Assembly (NCBI GenBank): GCA_033557675.1
Contig: JAWQRM010000249.1
Span: forward strand, 1 to 25,672
Origin: Coptodactyla brooksi
Taxonomy: Eukaryota; Arthropoda; Insecta; Coleoptera; Scarabaeidae
Reading direction: 5' to 3'
Length of the DNA: 25,672 bases
A program made the translations under genes and the position numbers. Shown piece by piece: positions 20,801 to 25,672 of the stretch (position 1 is its first letter; every line of letters begins with the position of its first letter). The notes below the pieces were generated by a model. It did not search any database, was not told the origin of the DNA, and saw nothing but the letters and a program-made list of their open reading frames with translations.

Positions 20801-21340
20801 GAGAAATATCAAAACACCATAATTTATTTTTTTTGTAATTATATAATAAACATTCATATTCACAATTCTTCACAAGGTTACTTACAGGTCAATAAACATA
20901 TTATTTCATTGCACAAATTTTCTGATTTTTAGTCGCTGTTACAAATACCTCTCATATACCATTTCTTCTAGACATTATTATAGAATCCTGTATAAATAAA
21001 GATTGTCGAGTAAGTATTCAACTTTCATACTTTATATTTGTTTATTTGTTGGGAGAACACAATACCCTTTATACTAACCTACATAGTGGCCGAATTTTCT
21101 ATTTTAAAGTTTGTATCAAGAATTTTAATCTACATTTTAATTCGTATTTTAATTCGTATGTTTGTATTTTATGTTACAAAAAAATTAATAATCTTTTAAA
21201 GTATTATGTTTTAAGTGTTTGTTTTATTTTCATATTGTATTACATTATAACTTTGTTTCAAATTAGAATGCAATCTATATCAATCAAATATACTAAACAC
21301 TAATTTCACCATAAACAAGCACAAATAGAAACCATGTAAC
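20801..21340. other. A+T-rich spacer between inverted Penelope-type arms
   Basis: About 540 bp with no recognisable Penelope coding motif. The frame at 21046-21303 opens at TTG, not ATG, and its protein is a low-complexity product of A+T-rich DNA. A small tandem TTTTAATTCGTA duplication lies near 21135-21160. Confidence 0.5.
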
Positions 21341-21466
21341 ATATTTTATTTTAACTTGTATTTCTATATTTTACGATACATAATGTTTGTTCCGGTTACT
21401 TGACACCTCTGAAGATGGTCTTATAAAAGACCAAAGCCATTGAAATTATTATTTGAAGCTTAAATC
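21341..21466 (+). repeat. Penelope-type terminal repeat, right inverted arm
   Basis: Inverted partner of 20631-20800. It keeps CTGAAGA (21409-21415) and a perfect 7-bp stem II (TGGTCTT/AAGACCA, loop ATAA), but the following GAAACCGGTC and about 27 more bases are missing: GACC runs directly into AAAGCCATTG. The hammerhead-like motif here therefore lacks its second core strand and cleavage site. Confidence 0.7.
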
Positions 21467-21504
21467 CCATTATTTATAACAAAATTAAGTAGCAGTTACA
21501 ATAG

Positions 21505-21959
21505 AAACAAAAGACCAAACATGAAATACAACGGACCACTTTCACGTATACTAGAACTTACTTCCATCGCATAACGAAAATATTCAAAAAACAAGACATA
21601 AGTATAGCATTCCGCACGGCACATAGCATAAAATACATCACAGACCTAGCGTTAGAAAACAACAACATAATGGAACAATCCGGAATACATGAAATCAAGT
21701 GTAACACATGGTACAAACAGACAGAAAGTTCAAGGACAGATATAACCAAAATATAACATCTTATAAAAATAACAAACTTGACTCTAATTACGCAGATCAT
21801 CTATACAAAAGTTCCCACTTATGGAAGTATATGGTGGATCTTATGGAAGTATAGATCAAAAATTTTCAGACCATAAAAGTACTAATCAAAGGCAACAAAA
21901 TGAATATTTTCGAGAACCTCGAAATATTCAAAGAAACCTTTAAAAAATCCAGCAACTAA
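21505..21959 (+). pseudogene. Penelope-like element, reverse transcriptase thumb and GIY-YIG endonuclease remnant
   Basis: Two frames together spell the C-terminal end of a Penelope-like protein. Frame 1 (21505-21756, no ATG) reads RITKIFKKQDISIAFRTAHS, the thumb/linker pattern, then MEQSGIHEIKCNTW, the start of the GIY-YIG nuclease. Frame 3 takes over near 21714 with QTDRKFKDRYNQN, SNYADHLYKSSHLW, and after an in-frame TAG (21852-21854) IKGNKMNIFENLEIFK, ending at TAA 21957-21959. Damage: GIY is GIH, the usual second Cys of the linker is Trp, the YIG strand is lost at the frameshift, and there is a nonsense codon. The nuclease nicks target DNA for insertion in intact elements. The reverse transcriptase core is absent: 5'-truncated and dead. 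Confidence 0.82.
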
Positions 21960-22120
21960 CATCCAGGTCAACAACAAGTTCCATCCTATATTCCAACCCG
22001 CAAAACTTCTGTAATAAAATAATAATCCACCATATATAAGACACGATAACGTTAAATGACACCAGTCTTGAAAATAGCGCAAATGTTGACTGAAAATATA
22101 AACCGATATTATTCAATTGA

Positions 22121-22170
22121 CAAGGCTACTGAAAATGATCTAAGATAAGATCGAAACCGGTAAAGCTATA
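22121..22170 (+). ncRNA. Hammerhead-like motif downstream of the Penelope endonuclease, core damaged
   Basis: CTGAAAA at 22129-22135, stem II GATCT (22137-22141) with AGATC (22148-22152), then GAAACCGGTA (22153-22162). Stem I pairs GGCT before the core with AGC(T) after it, with one junction mismatch, as in the 20.7-kb copy. The base at the G8 position of CUGANGA is A; G8 acts in catalysis in hammerheads, so this copy is expected to be inactive. It lies about 170 nt after the Penelope stop codon, where a 3' terminal repeat is expected. Confidence 0.55.
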
Positions 22171-22717
22171 ATAAAAGAATTTTACAGCTGGACAACCTGG
22201 CATTTTTCGGTGACAATGTGGATATAAAATAAAAATATTAAAGTGTTTATTTGGTACAGCAGAATATGAATTTTTTGTATAATTATTAAAACAGAAATTG
22301 AAAGTGTCCATTATTAATTCCAGAAGGGTACTACACTTCGATTACTTTCTTTCGGGCGCGACGGGATTTTCCCGAAAGAATGGAAAATTTATCGCGTGCG
22401 ACGATAGAGTCCTCTGTTGGCGAGAAGGAATACTGCGCGGTAGTGGGTGGAAGCTTCCTCGCTACGTCGCAGCAGCCTGTGCTCTGAGAACCGTACGCAA
22501 TGTTCGTTCTGAGATGACGGGTCCGTCTCTTATCCAAAATAAGATCAAACGAATTACGAAATATAATCTATGATAATGTTATTTTTTGTTCGTCCTCTGC
22601 GGAGAATTTATTTTTGGTTTTTTCATCCTAATTCTTAGATAAACTGCTATTAAAAGTTTGTCTTTAAAGCGTTTAAGAGTAATTGATGGTTCGCACAGTA
22701 ACAATCGCCATTTTCAG
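22171..22717. other. Stretch upstream of the 22.7-kb exon
   Basis: A+T-rich to 22320, then a G+C-rich block (22330-22530) with frames on both strands, neither with a recognised domain. It could hold the promoter or a 5' exon of the gene whose coding exon begins at 22731, but no donor site or core promoter could be chosen with confidence. Confidence 0.4.
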
Positions 22718-22730
22718 GACGATAACCGCC

Positions 22731-22860
22731 ATGTCGAACAGAGGGAGCATGGACTTCGACAGCCTGATGGAATGCACCAGCCTGGCAGCTTCCACGGACG
22801 ACATCCTGTGGTCGGACGACGAGACCATCGTGGCCGACCAAGAGATCGTCTGGCAGGAAG
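22731..22860 (+). CDS. First coding exon of an unrecognised gene (43 residues, partial)
   Basis: ATG at 22731 has a strong Kozak-like context (ACCGCCATGTCG). The frame is open to a donor GTTAGT at 22861, leaving a phase-1 codon; unspliced it would end in a TAG two bases later. An acceptor-like CCATTTTCAG ends at 22717, so the exon may begin at 22718 with 13 nt of leader. The peptide is acidic and polar: it starts MSNRGSMDFDSL and continues with TDDILWSDDETIVADQEIVW. Codons are G+C-rich, unlike the flanks. An in-frame ATG at 22686 is possible only if the acceptor is not used. I do not recognise the protein and found no convincing next exon in the window, so the rest probably lies beyond a long intron. 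Confidence 0.5.
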
Positions 22861-24930
22861 GTTAGTCACACGCTCGCGCGTCCACGGACGGTACGAATAG
22901 GTTTTCAGCAAACCCATAGCGCTATTTAGCTCGGTATAAATTGTTAAGCGCGCTCCGATCGGCGCCTTAAGAAAGGAAGAAAAGAAGTCTCATCTCGTCG
23001 TGACCGTACGACTCCCGGATGATTACAATGATTATTATGAAAGGCTCCTCTCTGCCCGGCAATTTAAACACGCTTTTCAGTGCTATTCACACGCCGTTGC
23101 ATTCTCGCTCTTATGTGCTCTTATGCAATAATTGAAGTAATCAGAGAGTGGCCCGAGATGGTTCTTCGGGACGCGAGAGCGCGCGCTGTGCCCTTGGTCG
23201 CCGTTGCCGCTGCGGGCCCCGGCAACACGGTAGCAAAGGCGTATCATCAATACGATAATTACCACTCGAGTGCTACTCCTTTTTTGCCTTGTAAAACGTG
23301 GAAATTGTAAAACGTTATTAAGGGGTTTGCGGTTTCTTTCGAAATGACTACAGATATTTATCTTTTTTGTATAAAAGTTTTATTATATAATTGCACGATA
23401 ACCGCCGTAACTTCTAACCGGTTCATTTAAAGTCAAGGAAACAGCATCCAGAACGGCGGAAAGTATCAATACATAAATTAGAAAGCGGTACTTTTTAGAG
23501 AGCATTTTCCGATCGCGCGGTATACTTATATTCTCACGGACATCATATTGTATGATCTGCGCCTGCAGATATTGACGAATTGACGTCTATAAAACGCCGT
23601 ATGAAACGGCCATTGTGCTTGACGAGCGACTATAAACCGCTCTACCTTGATATATAGGAAAATACAGCCTTATTACTGTCATTATGACAGTTACGGTCGT
23701 TTGCGTAACGCAGAAGGCGATACTTCCTTCTCGACCATCTTGCGTGCGACGTATGAACGTAAAAAAATTACCCTAACGGCACGAGACGTCGCAGCATATT
23801 TTAAACCCGCCCCTTTGCAAAACCCCCCCTTTTTAAATGTGTTCGAATTCGAGGAGCATATGCGCGCAGCACGTGTTCCTATAAGGTCATAACGGGCTGA
23901 GTTAGGAATTCGCTATATTCCGTATGAAAATTCGCACGATTTTAATAAATGGCTTAATAATTCCTAAAAATAAACCGCATACTTCTCTTGCCGTCGCGCG
24001 AAGCCGTGCTATTCTCGGAAGTGCAAAGCACATTTAAGGACCGATTCACACTTAAAAATAATGGTACGGGGAAAGCCGTGGGGCGTAGACCTCTGGAACT
24101 GAAAGGATCTGCGGAGATGTCCCACGGCGACGGGCTCATTGTGCCTTAAATTCCGCGTCCGGGAAATTAACTCGTCCGTCATGAAAGGCGCGATACCTGG
24201 AATCGATCGTAATCTCTCTCGACTTTATTACTTTCGGCGCCGCCCGTTCGTCTAAAGGGTCGAAATCGCGTTTCCCCGTGAAAATTAATTGAGAAATTAT
24301 TATTAAATTCAGCAGTGCTTGAATTGGACAAGTGAAAAAGGTGGGTAGGTTTCCGAAAGAAAAAATAGCTCAAAATGATGGTATCCAAATGCCCAAAATT
24401 CCTTTTTGATCAGTAAAATTTTAATAACATGTAACGTATATTTAACGGTTTAGAAATTAAATACTTCGGGGAATTAATACGTGGCCAATAAACTTCACAC
24501 ACTTAAAGATTTTATGATAACTGTACCTTTAATAGCGATGTATACGTTTATTAAGTTCATTTCCAATTTAATTCCATCGTACAATCTGACGATGTATTTG
24601 AACAGGTAATAGATTAATCAATTACATGCTTTCCATTTCATTCGATAACCTTTTGCCATGTTTTTTAGAAATAGCAAATTACATCGTTCGATTAGATTCA
24701 TATAACGTTTGATATCTTCTTATTCGAAGTTGTTTTAATGAGGGAATCCCCTTATTATATAGAATAACGTAAGTTTTAAACTATAATTGTGTTAAGCAAC
24801 CTATGTTTGAAACATTTTTTAATATAAAGTCAATGCAGGAATCCCCTGCTTTCGTGTTTTCTCGGGTTTGCTGTGTTTATTGTTCACTGTTCATTAGATC
24901 TCTGACCGATACATACATACTTAGTTCAGT
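22861..24930. other. Probable intron or intergenic stretch after the 22.7-kb exon
   Basis: CpG-rich pieces at 23130-23240, 23690-23780 and 23980-24290, otherwise A+T-rich. The plus frames at 23080-23310 and 23647-23892 lack domains and clear splice sites. A near-palindrome ACTGTCATTATGACAGT lies near 23675. No repeat family from elsewhere in the window was recognised here. Confidence 0.45.
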
Positions 24931-25003
24931 TTGTACACATTGCAATTTGGTGCGGGAATAACTTCTAAAAGGAAATACGTTAGTTTATCAATTAAAAATA
25001 AAA

Positions 25004-25672
25004 TTGAAATTTTTAAATGCTGGTTTTATACGGAATTTGTATCAGCAATTTTGTACGGGAGATTGTCTATCAACAATCTCCCGTACAAAAAAGGAACGGC
25101 AGTTAGTCAAAAGTTTAAGAATGAAAGATTGTTTTTATCTTAAAGCTGACAAAGAAAATAAGGTTGTGGTATTAGATAGAACCGATTATTTTGAACGTGA
25201 TTAAATCCGGACCTTATAGCTCCGTTTCAAGAAATCCATTACCAAAAATGGTAAGAGAGGTTAAAAGTACTTTAAAACAATGCAGCAACCTTGTCACTGA
25301 TTCAGTTAAATATAAATTAACAATTAGCAATCCTAGAATACAGAGGCTATACCGTCTTCCAAAAATACACAAACCGGGTAGCACAGTACGGCCCATAGTA
25401 TCTGCCATTAACTCCCCCACTTACGGAATTTCGAAGTGGTTATCAAACGAATTAGTTAATTTACCAATTAAACCGGAAAATTTTTCAATTAAAAACTCAC
25501 TTGAATTCATCAACAAGATTAAAGACACTCTCTTGAAAGAAGGGGAAGTACTAATATCGTTTGATGTGAGCTCATTGTTCCCCAGTGTACCTGTCCCACA
25601 TGCTTTATCTTACCTGGAAGAACTACTCAAACTAAACAATTTGAGTGATGAAATTATGCGGGAATATTTACT
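25004..25672 (+). pseudogene. Penelope-like element reverse transcriptase, N-terminal part, frameshifted, cut by window end
   Basis: Frame 2 (25004-25204) ends with KADKENKVVVLDRTDYFERD, the N-terminal Penelope pattern. The protein resumes in frame 3 from about 25197 and stays open for 158 codons to the window edge: NPRIQRLYRLPKIHKPG (residues 45-61), RPIVSAINSPTYG, SIKNSLEFINKI, then ISFDVSSLFPSV, where Asp (codon 25563-25565) is the first catalytic aspartate of motif A. The second metal-binding motif (YxDD-like) and the endonuclease lie beyond the window. One single-base loss or gain near 25190-25200 explains the frame change; otherwise the reading is clean, so this copy is younger than the one at 21505. 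It points the same way but cannot be the same copy, since its N-terminal end lies downstream of that C-terminal end. Confidence 0.85.
25049..25090. repeat. Perfect 18-bp inverted repeat with 6-nt loop
   Basis: TTTTGTACGGGAGATTGT at 25049-25066, loop CTATCA, ACAATCTCCCGTACAAAA at 25073-25090. It sits in the 5' part of the Penelope-like open frame, just before the recognisable ERQLVKSLRMKDCFYLKADK stretch. Confidence 0.92.

Noticed and set aside
21046..21303. Hydrophobic 85-codon frame between the inverted Penelope-type arms
   Set aside because: Starts at TTG; the membrane-like look follows from A+T-rich codons for Ile, Phe, Leu and Tyr. No Penelope motif.
23143..23231. G+C-rich stretch after GTAATCAG, considered as exon 2 of the 22.7-kb gene
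   Set aside because: The acceptor lacks a pyrimidine tract, the donor (CACGGTAGCA) is weak, and the peptide is arginine- and proline-rich as expected for random G+C-rich DNA.
23647..23892. Plus-strand 81-codon frame, considered as a later exon of the 22.7-kb gene
   Set aside because: No acceptor/donor pair keeps the phase required after 22860, and it starts at TTG.
1..25672. tRNA, rRNA, CRISPR or bacterial operon features
   Set aside because: No tRNA B-box with a matching cloverleaf, no rRNA-like sequence, and the regular repeats found are 160-240 bp satellites rather than short repeat-spacer arrays.

Overview
This is a stretch of animal nuclear DNA, most likely from an insect. The evidence is one spliced gene with consensus GT-AG signals and a 122-nt intron, a second coding exon with a Kozak-like start, and remnants of piggyBac, hAT and Penelope-like elements. 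Sequence is mostly A+T-rich, broken by G+C-rich, CpG-containing islands that carry no convincing long reading frame. The order or species cannot be read from the window. There are no bacterial signatures: no operons, ribosome binding sites or CRISPR array.

Layout, left to right. 1-399: the broken C-terminal end of a piggyBac transposase. 1627-2222 (minus): a two-exon gene for a 157-residue protein with a predicted signal peptide and no family I recognise. 2523-4470: a degenerate tandem array of about eight A+T-rich units, roughly 180-240 bp apart. 6704-7093 (minus): the C-terminal dimerisation end of a hAT transposase. 7161-9221: three copies of an interspersed repeat, one inverted against the other two, with apparent CpG decay in one. 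10375-14510: two related but rearranged repeat blocks. 17340-18135: a second tandem array with a period near 160-180 bp. 20631-21466: an inverted pair of Penelope-type terminal repeats carrying hammerhead-like motifs. 21505-21959: a decayed Penelope GIY-YIG endonuclease end, followed by another hammerhead-like motif at 22121-22170. 22731-22860: the first coding exon of an unrecognised plus-strand gene. 25004-25672: the start of a second Penelope-like reverse transcriptase, running off the window edge with a frameshift.

The two host-gene candidates (1627-2222 and 22731-22860) are unrelated by anything visible. Everything else recognisable is repeat or transposon debris. The most interesting signals are the three hammerhead-like motifs in different states of decay, the many perfect short inverted repeats with 4-10 nt loops, a 32-bp conserved module containing a TGACGTCA site found twice in opposite orientations, and the uncharacterised secreted-protein gene. 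I did not find a convincing new multi-gene system.
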